In this document: piece by piece, positions 53,598-61,293 of the stretch
Numbering within the stretch: position 1 is the stretch's first letter
Layout of the letters: every line of letters begins with the position of its first letter
Assembly: GCA_045120955.1 (NCBI GenBank)
Contig: JBGVFH010000071.1
Span: 1-64,000, forward strand
Direction: 5' to 3'
Length of the DNA stretch: 64,000 bases
From: JAZMZS01 sp045120955
Lineage (GTDB): Bacteria; Bacillota; Clostridia; Oscillospirales; CAG-272
The notes under the pieces: model-generated
What the model was told of the DNA's origin: nothing
The model's database searches: none
The model's input: the letters and a program-made list of their open reading frames with translations, nothing else
Program-made: the position numbers and the translations under genes

Positions 53598-54599
53598 ATG
53601 AAAAAAGTAATTATTGATGTATTCGGCGCAGACACCCCCGATTCACTCATAAAGGGAGCGGCAAGAGCTACGCTTGAAAACGAAGACGTAAAAATACTTC
53701 TCCCCGGAGTGCCGCAGGTCATAGAGGATGTGCTTTGCGAATGTGAATATGATCCTCGGCGCATAGAGATACTGCCCGCAGAGCAGGTAATAACAAACGA
53801 TGACGATCCCGTAAATGCAGTATTTCAAAAGCGTCGTTCGTCTGTCGTTACAGCGGCAAAGTATTTTGCGGAAAATGACGATTGCATCGGGTTTGCATCT
53901 GCGGGAAACACGGGAGCGCTGTTGGCTGCTTCAACCGCCTACGTCGGCAGACTTGACGGTATAGAGCGTCCGTCGCTGTGCACGTTTTTGCCCTCAAGCA
54001 AGGATAGATTTGTGTGTATGCTTGACTGCGGTGCAAATGTGGATTGCAAGCCGCAGCAGATGATACAGTTTGCGCTCATGGGCTCGGCACTTGTCGAGTG
54101 CTGTGTCGGGGTAAAAGACCCGACGGTCGCAATAGTATCAAACGGTACCGAGTCACGCAAGGGCAATTCGTTTACCCGTGAGGTGTATTCGCTGCTTGAA
54201 AAAATGCCGATAAATTTTGTCGGTAACATGGAGGCGAGAGATGCGCTATCGGGTAAATACGATGTAATGGTGTGTGACGGCTTTGTTGGGAATGTACTGC
54301 TGAAAAGCATCGAAGGCGCAGGTATGTTTACAGCTTCGGTCATGTTAAAGCATCTGAAGGCAAATATGCCCGAGAACACGGACCCCGCATTTTTGAAAAA
54401 AGCCCTCGGTGCGGCGATGGCAGAGATGGATTTTTCGAGCCGAGGCGGCGCCGTACTTATGGGACTGAAGAAAACCGTCATGAAAATACACGGAAACTCA
54501 AACGAGCGTACCGTACCCAATGTAGTAAAGCAGCTGCTCGATATTTCTGCGGGCGGATTTATAGACAGAACGAAGGAGCTTCTCCGAGCTGCGAAATAA
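53598..54599 (+). CDS. plsX: Phosphate acyltransferase PlsX
   Basis: 333 residues from ATG 53598, chosen because GAGGT lies just before it and an earlier ATG (53586) overlaps that site. The start KKVIIDVFGADTP corresponds to the MAxDxMGGD region but is altered: Phe-Gly-Ala replaces the Met-Gly-Gly typical of the family. SAGNTGALLA, MLDCGANVDCKP and VCDGFVGNVLLKSIEG are all present. It converts acyl-ACP to acyl-phosphate for phospholipid synthesis. fapR, plsC and acpP, often nearby, are not seen. Confidence 0.92.
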   Translation: MKKVIIDVFGADTPDSLIKGAARATLENEDVKILLPGVPQVIEDVLCECEYDPRRIEILPAEQVITNDDDPVNAVFQKRRSSVVTAAKYFAENDDCIGFASAGNTGALLAASTAYVGRLDGIERPSLCTFLPSSKDRFVCMLDCGANVDCKPQQMIQFALMGSALVECCVGVKDPTVAIVSNGTESRKGNSFTREVYSLLEKMPINFVGNMEARDALSGKYDVMVCDGFVGNVLLKSIEGAGMFTASVMLKHLKANMPENTDPAFLKKALGAAMAEMDFSSRGGAVLMGLKKTVMKIHGNSNERTVPNVVKQLLDISAGGFIDRTKELLRAAK

Positions 54600-54619
54600 A
54601 CATAATTTGCATAGCAAAA

Positions 54620-54667
54620 AGCCAAAACCGCCGTGAGCGCCGTTTGAGCATTCGGGCGGTTTTGGCT
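54620..54667 (+). terminator. Terminator-like hairpin after plsX
   Basis: Thirteen-base arms (54620-54632 and 54655-54667) with a 22-base loop that can pair further inside. There is no clear T tract beyond the T run of the right arm. Confidence 0.6.
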
Positions 54668-54737
54668 CTGTACGTGAGAAAAATGAAAAATATTTAAAAT
54701 ATTTTGAAATTATAAGCCAAAAAAGACAAAAATACTA

Positions 54738-54767
54738 TTGACAAAAACGCTCACAACGTGATACAAT
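54738..54767 (+). promoter_or_regulatory. Sigma-A promoter of the strep operon
   Basis: TTGACA (54738-54743), 18-nt spacer, TACAAT (54762-54767), about 110 nt before rpsL. Confidence 0.75.
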
Positions 54768-54783
54768 ATGATGTCTAATTATG

Positions 54784-54814
54784 ATGCACGACTGCGGCAA
54801 AGCGGTTTGTGCAT
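54784..54814 (+). promoter_or_regulatory. Hairpin in the strep operon leader
   Basis: ATGCAC (54784-54789) pairs with GTGCAT (54809-54814), and ACTGC (54791-54795) with GCGGT (54802-54806). It is not followed by a T tract. It may affect transcript stability or be a regulatory site. Confidence 0.45.
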
Positions 54815-54876
54815 GTGTAGTTGGAAAATAAAAGAAGACTGCATTTGCAGCAAATTTAAGAAGAAGGAGGAAAAAC

Positions 54877-55290
54877 ATGCCAACCTTTAATCAGCTCGTA
54901 AAATACGGACGCTCAAAGTCGGTTTACAAGTCAAAGTCACCTGCTCTTCAGCACGGCTTCAACTCTTTGACAGGTACACCTACCGACAAGTCTTCTCCTC
55001 AAAAGAGAGGCGTATGCACAAAGGTTACAACTACCAGCCCGAAAAAGCCTAACTCAGCTCTTCGTAAGATCGCCAGAGTAAGACTTACAAACGGAATGGA
55101 GGCTACTACCTACATTCCCGGTATCGGACACAATCTTCAGGAGCACTCTGTAGTTCTTATCAGAGGCGGAAGAGTACGTGACCTTCCCGGATGCCGTTAC
55201 CACATCATTCGCGGAACACTTGATGCTCAAGGCGTTGCAAACCGCAACCAGAGCCGTTCCAAGTATGGTGCTAAGCGTCCGAAGAAATAA
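54877..55290 (+). CDS. rpsL: Ribosomal protein S12, with Arg at the Lys88-equivalent
   Basis: 137 residues, the firmicute length. CTKVTTTSPKKPNSALRK holds the decoding-site Lys pair, and the second loop reads GGRVRDLPGCRYH. The residue matching Lys88 of the E. coli protein is Arg101 here. Lys-to-Arg at this place is an established streptomycin-resistance substitution. Also, PGCRYH replaces the common PGVRYH. AGAAGGAGG lies before the ATG. It is the first gene of the strep operon. Confidence 0.97.
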   Translation: MPTFNQLVKYGRSKSVYKSKSPALQHGFNSLTGTPTDKSSPQKRGVCTKVTTTSPKKPNSALRKIARVRLTNGMEATTYIPGIGHNLQEHSVVLIRGGRVRDLPGCRYHIIRGTLDAQGVANRNQSRSKYGAKRPKK

Positions 55291-55292
55291 TG

Positions 55293-55325
55293 GCACGGCC
55301 GTTATTTTAAAATAGACTGCCGTGC
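55293..55325 (+). other. Hairpin in the rpsL-rpsG gap
   Basis: GCACGGC (55293-55299) pairs with GCCGTGC (55319-55325) around a 19-base AT-rich loop. No T tract follows. It may be a processing or pausing site in the unusually long 149-nt gap. Confidence 0.4.
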
Positions 55326-55439
55326 GATTACTCGCGCATGGTCGTTTGTGCCGTCTTTTAGAGTTTAAAGTATCAATCATGTTTTTCTTTGATATAAAAA
55401 CCGAGATGAGCACTTGCGGAAGAAGTCTTTCGAGTACCT

Positions 55440-55943
55440 ATGAACTCATTAAATATGAAGGAGGGAAGTAAACGGCCAAGAAGAGGTCAAATTTCCAAAA
55501 GAGATGTTTTGCCGGATCCGCTTTATAATTCAAAGCTCGTAACAAAGCTTATCAATAACATAATGCTCGACGGCAAGAAGGGTGTTGCTCAGAAGATCGT
55601 TTACGATGCATTCGAGATCATCAATGCAAAGGAAGGCGAGAATGCTCTTGACGTGTTCGCCGCTGCTCTTGAAAACATCATGCCCGTTCTTGAGGTTAAG
55701 GCTCGCCGTGTAGGCGGTTCTACCTACCAGGTTCCTATGGAAGTTCGTGCAGAGAGACGTCAGACACTTGGTCTGCGTTGGCTCACCGCTTATTCAAGAA
55801 ACCGTTCGGAGAGAACTATGGCTGAGAGACTTGCCGCTGAGATCTTAGATGCTAAGAACAGCGCAGGCGGAGCTTTCAAGAAGAAGGAAGAAACGCACAG
55901 AATGGCTGAGGCTAACAAGGCTTTCGCTCATTACAGATATTAA
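55440..55943 (+). CDS. rpsG: Ribosomal protein S7, start codon unclear
   Basis: The S7 body is complete: PRRGQISKRDVLPDPLYNSK through MAEANKAFAHYRY, with YQVPMEVRAERRQTLGLRWL in the middle. S7 nucleates the 30S head and contacts the E-site tRNA. Where the family starts (Met-Pro-Arg-Arg-Gly) the codon is CGG. The only strong binding site, GGAGG at 55460-55464, is followed by no ATG, GTG or TTG in frame. Candidate starts are ATG 55455 (overlapping that site) or ATG 55440, giving a 10-17-residue extension. The coordinates use the longest form. Confidence 0.9.
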   Translation: MNSLNMKEGSKRPRRGQISKRDVLPDPLYNSKLVTKLINNIMLDGKKGVAQKIVYDAFEIINAKEGENALDVFAAALENIMPVLEVKARRVGGSTYQVPMEVRAERRQTLGLRWLTAYSRNRSERTMAERLAAEILDAKNSAGGAFKKKEETHRMAEANKAFAHYRY

Positions 55944-55986
55944 GTCTTATATTGCTTAGATTAAGACCTGTTAAGGAGAAGAACTA

Positions 55987-58065
55987 ATGCCAAGAGAATA
56001 TTCACTGGAGCATACCAGAAATATAGGCATCATGGCTCACATCGATGCCGGAAAAACAACAACAACCGAAAGAATTCTGTTCTACACAGGTAAGACGCAC
56101 CGCATGGGAGAAACTCATGACGGCGGCGCTACGATGGACTGGATGGAGCAGGAACAGGAGAGAGGTATTACAATTACCTCTGCTGCTACCACTTGCTATT
56201 GGAAGGGTAACAGAATCAATATCATTGATACCCCCGGTCACGTTGACTTTACCGTTGAGGTTGAGCGTTCGCTCAGAGTTCTCGACGGTTCCGTAACAGT
56301 TCTTTGCGCAAAGGGAGGCGTTGAGCCTCAGTCAGAGACTGTTTGGAGACAGGCTGACAAGTATCAGGTACCCCGTATGGCTTATGTAAATAAGATGGAC
56401 ATTACGGGTGCAAACTTCTACCGCGTTGTAGATATGATGCATGAGCGTCTTCATGCAAACGCAGTACCGATCCAGCTTCCTATCGGAGCTGAGGGCAGCT
56501 TCCGCGGAATTATCGACCTTATCAATATGGAGGCAGACGTATATTACGATGACCTCGGTAAGGATATGAGAGTCGAGCCTATTCCGGAGGATATGATTGA
56601 AAAGGCTAATGAGTACCGTACAGCTATGATAGAGAGCGTTGCGGAGACTGATGAAGCCCTGTTTGAAAAGTACTGCGAGGGCGAGGAGCTTAGTGTTGAG
56701 GAGATAAAATCCGCACTCAGAAAAGCTACTCTCGCAAACAAGATAGTTCCCGTTGTTTGCGGAACTTCTTACAAGAATAAGGGTGTGCAGAAGCTTCTCG
56801 ATGCCATCATCGACTATATGCCTGCCCCCACAGACGTTCCCGCTATCAAGGGCGTCAACCCCGATACAGGTGATGAGGACGAGAGAATTGCAAGCGACGA
56901 TGCTCCTTTCTCAGCACTTGCATTCAAGATCATGACAGACCCCTATGTAGGTAAGTTGTGCTTCTTCAGAGTTTACTCAGGAACGGTTTCTGCCGGAACT
57001 GCTGTATACAACTCTACAAAGGACAGCACCGAGCGTATGGGACGTATACTTCAGATGCACGCAAATGAGCGTAAAGACCTTGATATCTGTTACGCAGGTG
57101 ACATCGCCGCTGTTATCGGTGTAAAGAACACCACAACAGGTGATACCTTCTGCGATGAGAAGAATCCTATCATCCTTGAATCTATGGAGTTCCCGGAACC
57201 TGTTATCAGAGTTGCTATCGAGCCCAAGACCAAGGCAGGTCAGGAAAAGATGGGTCTTGCTCTTGCAAAGCTTGCTGAAGAAGACCCGACCTTCCGTACC
57301 TACACCGATGAAGAAACAGGACAAACCATTATCGCCGGAATGGGCGAGCTTCACCTTGAAATTATCGTTGACAGACTTCTTCGTGAGTTTAAGGTTGAGG
57401 CTAATATCGGTAATCCTCAGGTTGCATACAAGGAAACCATCAAGAAGAAGGTTGACCATGAATGCAAGTACAAACGTCAGTCCGGTGGTTCAGGTCAATA
57501 CGGTCACGTTAAGATCATTCTCGAGCCTAACGAAACAGGCAAGGGTTATGAATTTGTCAACGCAGTTACCGGCGGTGCGATTCCGAAGGAATTTATTCCT
57601 GCCGTTGATGCAGGTATTAAGGGCGCTATGCAGTCCGGTGTACTTGCAGGCTACAATGTAGTTGACGTTAAGGTTACACTTTACGATGGTTCTTACCATG
57701 AGGTAGACTCATCCGAAATGGCGTTCAAGATCGCAGGTTCTATGGCATTCAAGGAAGCTATGAGACTCGCAAACCCGGTTCTCACAGAGCCTATCATGAA
57801 GGTCGTAGTTACAATTCCGGACGAGTACATGGGAGATGTTATCGGCGACATCAACTCTCGCCGCGGACAGATCCTCGGTATGGACCCCGTTTCCGGCGGT
57901 CAGCAGGTTTCGTCTCTTGTACCTCTTGCTGAAATGTTCGGTTACGCAACAGCTCTCCGTTCAAAGACACAGGGACGCGGCGTTTACGCAATGGAGCCTG
58001 CAGGCTTTATGGAAGTTCCGAAGTCTATTCAGGAAAGCATCGTAAATCAGAGAGCAAAGAAGTAA
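55987..58065 (+). CDS. fusA: Elongation factor G
   Basis: 692 residues. The G-domain motifs are AHIDAGKTTTTERIL near 17-31, DTPGHVDF near 81-88 and NKMDITGA near 136. The switch region MDWMEQEQERGITI and the late domains IV-V (GSYHEVDSSEMAF, GDINSRRGQILGM) are complete. It drives translocation on the ribosome. AAGGAG lies before the ATG. It lies 43 nt after rpsG and 92 nt before tuf. No second EF-G copy is in the window. Confidence 0.98.
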   Translation: MPREYSLEHTRNIGIMAHIDAGKTTTTERILFYTGKTHRMGETHDGGATMDWMEQEQERGITITSAATTCYWKGNRINIIDTPGHVDFTVEVERSLRVLDGSVTVLCAKGGVEPQSETVWRQADKYQVPRMAYVNKMDITGANFYRVVDMMHERLHANAVPIQLPIGAEGSFRGIIDLINMEADVYYDDLGKDMRVEPIPEDMIEKANEYRTAMIESVAETDEALFEKYCEGEELSVEEIKSALRKATLANKIVPVVCGTSYKNKGVQKLLDAIIDYMPAPTDVPAIKGVNPDTGDEDERIASDDAPFSALAFKIMTDPYVGKLCFFRVYSGTVSAGTAVYNSTKDSTERMGRILQMHANERKDLDICYAGDIAAVIGVKNTTTGDTFCDEKNPIILESMEFPEPVIRVAIEPKTKAGQEKMGLALAKLAEEDPTFRTYTDEETGQTIIAGMGELHLEIIVDRLLREFKVEANIGNPQVAYKETIKKKVDHECKYKRQSGGSGQYGHVKIILEPNETGKGYEFVNAVTGGAIPKEFIPAVDAGIKGAMQSGVLAGYNVVDVKVTLYDGSYHEVDSSEMAFKIAGSMAFKEAMRLANPVLTEPIMKVVVTIPDEYMGDVIGDINSRRGQILGMDPVSGGQQVSSLVPLAEMFGYATALRSKTQGRGVYAMEPAGFMEVPKSIQESIVNQRAKK

Positions 58066-58157
58066 TTTCTTGCTTAATGATACAGCGGAATAGTGTTTCC
58101 GCATAGCACTTTTGATTTAAAATTTAAAAAATATAATTATTTTGGAGGATATTAAAA

Positions 58158-59363
58158 ATGGCAAAAGCTAAATTTGAAAGAAACAAACCCCATGTTAATA
58201 TCGGTACCATCGGACACGTTGACCACGGTAAGACAACTCTTACTGCTGCAATCACAAAGTTCCTCTCTCTCGGTGATGAAAACATCGAATTCATGGCATA
58301 TGACCAGATCGATAACGCTCCCGAAGAAAGAGCAAGAGGTATCACGATCAACACCAGACACGTTGAGTACACAACTGAAGCAAGACACTATGCACACGTT
58401 GACTGCCCCGGACACGCTGACTATGTAAAGAACATGATTACAGGTGCAGCTCAGATGGACGGCGCTATTCTCGTTGTTGCAGGTACAGACGGACCTCTTC
58501 AGCAGACTCGTGAGCACGTTCTTCTTGCTCGTCAGGTTGGCGTTCCCGCAATCGTTGTTTTCATGAACAAGTGCGATATCGTTGACGACCCCGAGCTTCT
58601 CGACCTCGTTGAGATGGAGATCCGTGACCTTCTTTCTCAGTATGACTTCCCGGGCGATGATATTCCGATCATCCGCGGTTCTGCTCGTGAGGCTCTCACT
58701 TCTGAGAGCAGAGATGCAAACGATGCAGTTTATGCTCCTATCAAGGAACTCATGGACGCTGTTGACAGCTACATTCCTACTCCTGATAGAAAAGCTGACC
58801 TCGACTTCCTTATGCCCGTTGAGGACGTATTCTCAATTTCCGGCCGTGGTACTGTTGCTACAGGTAGAGTTGAGCGTGGTACTGTTAAGATGGGTGACGT
58901 TGTTGAAATCATCGGTCTTACCACTGAGAGAAAGCAGACAACAATCACAGGTCTTGAAATGTTCCACAAGCTCCTTGACTCCGCTGAAGCAGGTGACAAC
59001 GTTGGTGCACTCCTTCGTGGTGTTGCTAAGAACGAGATCGAGCGTGGACAGGTTCTCTGCAAGCCCGGTTCTGTAAACCCCCACACAAAGTTCATGGGTC
59101 AGGTTTACGTTCTTACTGAAAAAGAGGGTGGACGTCAGAAGCCCTTCTTCTCAGGCTACAGACCCCAGTTCTACTTCAGAACAACAGACGTTACAGGTAC
59201 TATCAAACTTCCTGAAGGTGTTGAGATGTGCCGCCCCGGCGACAACGTAAACATGGATGTTGAGCTTATCACTCCTATCGCTGTTGAAAAGGGACTTCGT
59301 TTTGCTATCCGTGAGGGTGGTAGAACAGTTGGTTCAGGCGTTGTTTCTGAAATCTACGAATAA
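58158..59363 (+). CDS. tuf: Elongation factor Tu
   Basis: 401 residues. GHVDHGKTTLT is near 18-28, DCPGHADYVKN near 81-91 and NKCDIVDD near 136-143. Domains 2 and 3 are complete (GTVATGRVERG, FRTTDVTGTI). It brings aminoacyl-tRNA to the ribosome. TTGGAGG lies before the ATG. A small hairpin and an AT-rich TATAAT-bearing stretch upstream (about 58110-58140) may add a separate promoter, but spacing is poor. A terminator follows at 59400. Confidence 0.98.
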   Translation: MAKAKFERNKPHVNIGTIGHVDHGKTTLTAAITKFLSLGDENIEFMAYDQIDNAPEERARGITINTRHVEYTTEARHYAHVDCPGHADYVKNMITGAAQMDGAILVVAGTDGPLQQTREHVLLARQVGVPAIVVFMNKCDIVDDPELLDLVEMEIRDLLSQYDFPGDDIPIIRGSAREALTSESRDANDAVYAPIKELMDAVDSYIPTPDRKADLDFLMPVEDVFSISGRGTVATGRVERGTVKMGDVVEIIGLTTERKQTTITGLEMFHKLLDSAEAGDNVGALLRGVAKNEIERGQVLCKPGSVNPHTKFMGQVYVLTEKEGGRQKPFFSGYRPQFYFRTTDVTGTIKLPEGVEMCRPGDNVNMDVELITPIAVEKGLRFAIREGGRTVGSGVVSEIYE

Positions 59364-59399
59364 TCTTAACGGAGCATTTCGTTAATCTAGTTATGTCGG

Positions 59400-59428
59400 A
59401 CGGGAGGCTCGCAAGAGTCTCCCGTTTT
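59400..59428 (+). terminator. Terminator of the strep operon
   Basis: Eleven-base arms (59400-59410 and 59415-59425, one G-T pair) with loop GCAA, followed by TTT. Confidence 0.75.
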
Positions 59429-59508
59429 ACATAATTTATCTTACATTCTTAAATTTATGCTGCGGCAAAAACGGTTGCCGCATATATTACAGTAATAATC
59501 TAAAAAAT

Positions 59509-59631
59509 ATCTTTGGGGAATGGTGAAATTCCATACCGGCGGTAAGTGCGATGCACAAGCCCGCGAACGCCATATGGCGCCGAACAGGTGAAATTCCTGT
59601 GCCGACGGTAAAGTCCGGATGAGAAAAGGTA
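59509..59631 (+). ncRNA. FMN riboswitch (RFN element)
   Basis: The conserved blocks of the RFN element appear in order: GGTGAAATTCC-ACCGGCGGT (59522-59542), CCGCGAAC, then ACAGGTGAAATTCCTGT-GCCGAC (59584-59606) and AGTCCGGATGAGA (59612-59624). A closing P1 helix is formed by the flanking ATCTTT and AAAAGGT. It binds flavin mononucleotide. The downstream hairpin at 59647-59678 is a strong intrinsic terminator, so FMN probably stops transcription before ribU (established mechanism; switching inferred). Confidence 0.96.
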
Positions 59632-59646
59632 AAAACATATTTTTGT

Positions 59647-59678
59647 GTTCCTCATCAATTCGAGGAACTTTTTGTTTT
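59647..59678 (+). terminator. Terminator of the FMN riboswitch expression platform
   Basis: GTTCCTC (59647-59653) pairs with GAGGAAC (59662-59668), followed by TTTTTGTTTT. The ribU start lies 91 nt beyond. Confidence 0.85.
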
Positions 59679-59768
59679 AAAAACAAATCATGGGATGTTT
59701 TACTCCCGAATATGCGTATTTTACTTCCCCTCCGATAGCGAAAGCTTAATTAATGGAGGAAAATGATA

Positions 59769-60365
59769 ATGGAAAAATCAAACAAAAAAATAAAACAGTG
59801 TGTACTTATAGCATTTTTTTCGGCAATCGGATTTATACTGATGTTTATTGATATGTCCGTGCCGATAGTTCCGAGCTTTTTGAAATTTGACATATCCGAA
59901 TTGCCCGCACTTTTGATGTCATTTATCTACGGACCTGTCAGCGGTATAGCTGTGTGTCTCTTGAAAAACGCACTTCATCTTACGATAACGTCAACGGGCG
60001 GAGTAGGGGAACTGTCAAACTTTATTCTCGGTGCCGTATTTTGCATTGTTGCAGGTTTTATTTATAAATATAAACGGACAAGAGCAGGCGCAATTATAGG
60101 CATGCTTGTCGGTTCTGCCGTAATGGGAGGTATTTGTTTTTTTACAAATCTCTATATTATGTACCCGTTTTATTATAACATCATTCCAAAAGAAGCGATA
60201 CTCGGTATGTGTCAGGCGATATTGCCTTCGATAGATAGTATAGAAAAATCACTGTTGGTGTTCAACGTACCGTTTACGTTTGCAAAAGGTGTAATATGCT
60301 CGCTTGTAACCTTGCTTGCATATAAAAAACTCAAAAAAGCACTTAAAATTGAAAGTAAAAGATAA
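59769..60365 (+). CDS. ribU: Riboflavin ECF transporter substrate-binding subunit RibU
   Basis: 198 residues from ATG 59769. GGAGG lies 9 nt upstream; ATG 59763 is too close to it. Six membrane helices are seen. FLKFDISELPALLMSFIYGP near 40-60 is the RibU signature, followed by NALHLTITSTGGVGELSNF. RibU binds riboflavin and docks on a shared ECF module (EcfT-EcfA-EcfA') encoded elsewhere. The FMN riboswitch upstream supports flavin transport. Confidence 0.95.
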   Translation: MEKSNKKIKQCVLIAFFSAIGFILMFIDMSVPIVPSFLKFDISELPALLMSFIYGPVSGIAVCLLKNALHLTITSTGGVGELSNFILGAVFCIVAGFIYKYKRTRAGAIIGMLVGSAVMGGICFFTNLYIMYPFYYNIIPKEAILGMCQAILPSIDSIEKSLLVFNVPFTFAKGVICSLVTLLAYKKLKKALKIESKR

Positions 60366-60387
60366 ATACATAAATTGTATGAAACAC

Positions 60388-60424
60388 ACGGGAAGAAACC
60401 TTGCAGGAGTTTCTTCCCGTTTTC
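60388..60424 (+). terminator. Terminator after ribU
   Basis: Perfect 12-base arms (60388-60399 and 60409-60420) followed by TTT. Confidence 0.8.
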
Positions 60425-60579
60425 GTATATACGCAACCCCAACAAACCTCCTGCATGACCTTAAGCGCTTGCCTATAATATACCACCTTGAGGTTCGCTT
60501 AAACACGGATATAAAAATGTACACAATGCACAAAACTACGCTTTAAAATTGTGCAATAATAGAAGTTATGCAAAACCTA
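60425..60579. other. Gene-free stretch between ribU and the DUF1836 promoter
   Basis: No gene is supported. One inverted repeat is visible: TTAAGCG (60461-60467) and CGCTTAA (60496-60502), 28 bases apart. On the minus strand GGAGG occurs near 60448, but the frame behind it runs antisense through ribU. Confidence 0.35.
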
Positions 60580-60608
60580 TTGACGGTCACGCGACCGTGT
60601 GTTATAAT
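60580..60608 (+). promoter_or_regulatory. Promoter with embedded palindrome, DUF1836 gene
   Basis: TTGACG (60580-60585), 17-nt spacer ending in TGT, perfect TATAAT (60603-60608). The inverted repeat ACGGTC-ACGC-GACCGT (60583-60598) covers the -35 and most of the spacer, where MerR-type operators lie, so repression or activation by a dimeric regulator is likely (inference). Confidence 0.7.
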
Positions 60609-60708
60609 CAAACTACGATAAGAAGAGAGATGAGGTTAGGACCAAGACCCACTTCGAAATCGAACGGCGAAAGCTGTATACCTATTAAAAGAGGGAGGTG
60701 CAAACGAT

Positions 60709-61257
60709 GTGAATATTTTACCTGGTACTCTTATAGAAACCGGTAAACTGTCCGACGGGGATAGCCGAAAGATATTTGACAATATCTTTTCGTGCGGAGG
60801 ACTTATGCTTTCTCAGGTATGCAACATGACAGGGCTTGAGCCTTATACGGTTCAAAACTGGGTAAAGCGCAGATATGTTACAAATCCCAGAGGACGAATG
60901 TACTCGCAAGATCAGTTTTCACGCATCGTACTGATAAATATGTTAAAGGAATCCTTGCATCTTGATATGATCGAGAGGCTGCTTTCCTATATAAACGGGC
61001 ATCTTGATGATAACAGCGATGATCTGATCACTGATTCAGAGCTTTATCATATGTTTGTGTCCTTGCTTGTAAAAATGGGTTCGCAATATGATTGCACGCA
61101 GGCGCAGCGGATCTCAGAGGAAATAACGCAAAGCTACAGCGAGCCTGTCGCAGGCGCAAGAAAACGCCTCGTAAAGGTGCTTGTTATAATGGCGCAAACA
61201 TATTTCTCGGCAGAGCTGAGACGCGGCGCTGAGATGCTGATGAACGAGCTTAGCTGA
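60709..61257 (+). CDS. DUF1836-family MerR-like regulator
   Basis: 182 residues from GTG 60709 behind GGGAGGTG. GGLMLSQVCNMTGLEPYTVQ (about 31-50) begins the DUF1836 helix-turn-helix, followed by NWVKRRYVTNP and the wing FSRIVLINMLKESLHLDMI. The C-terminal part (about 100-182) is helical and may bind a ligand or dimerise. The family is restricted mainly to firmicutes and its targets are unknown. The palindrome in its promoter suggests autoregulation. The NfeD-like gene follows after 36 nt with no terminator. Confidence 0.8.
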   Translation: MNILPGTLIETGKLSDGDSRKIFDNIFSCGGLMLSQVCNMTGLEPYTVQNWVKRRYVTNPRGRMYSQDQFSRIVLINMLKESLHLDMIERLLSYINGHLDDNSDDLITDSELYHMFVSLLVKMGSQYDCTQAQRISEEITQSYSEPVAGARKRLVKVLVIMAQTYFSAELRRGAEMLMNELS

Positions 61258-61293
61258 TTTGTTCCACTTATTGTATTATGGAGGTTGATATTT

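Noticed and set aside
60212..60445. Minus-strand frame with GGAGG upstream near ribU
   Set aside because: The binding-site match is by chance beside the terminator. The frame runs antisense into the ribU coding region, with no family match.
60549..60746. Plus-strand frame of 65 codons before the DUF1836 gene
   Set aside because: It covers the promoter and palindrome and overlaps the true GTG start in another frame.
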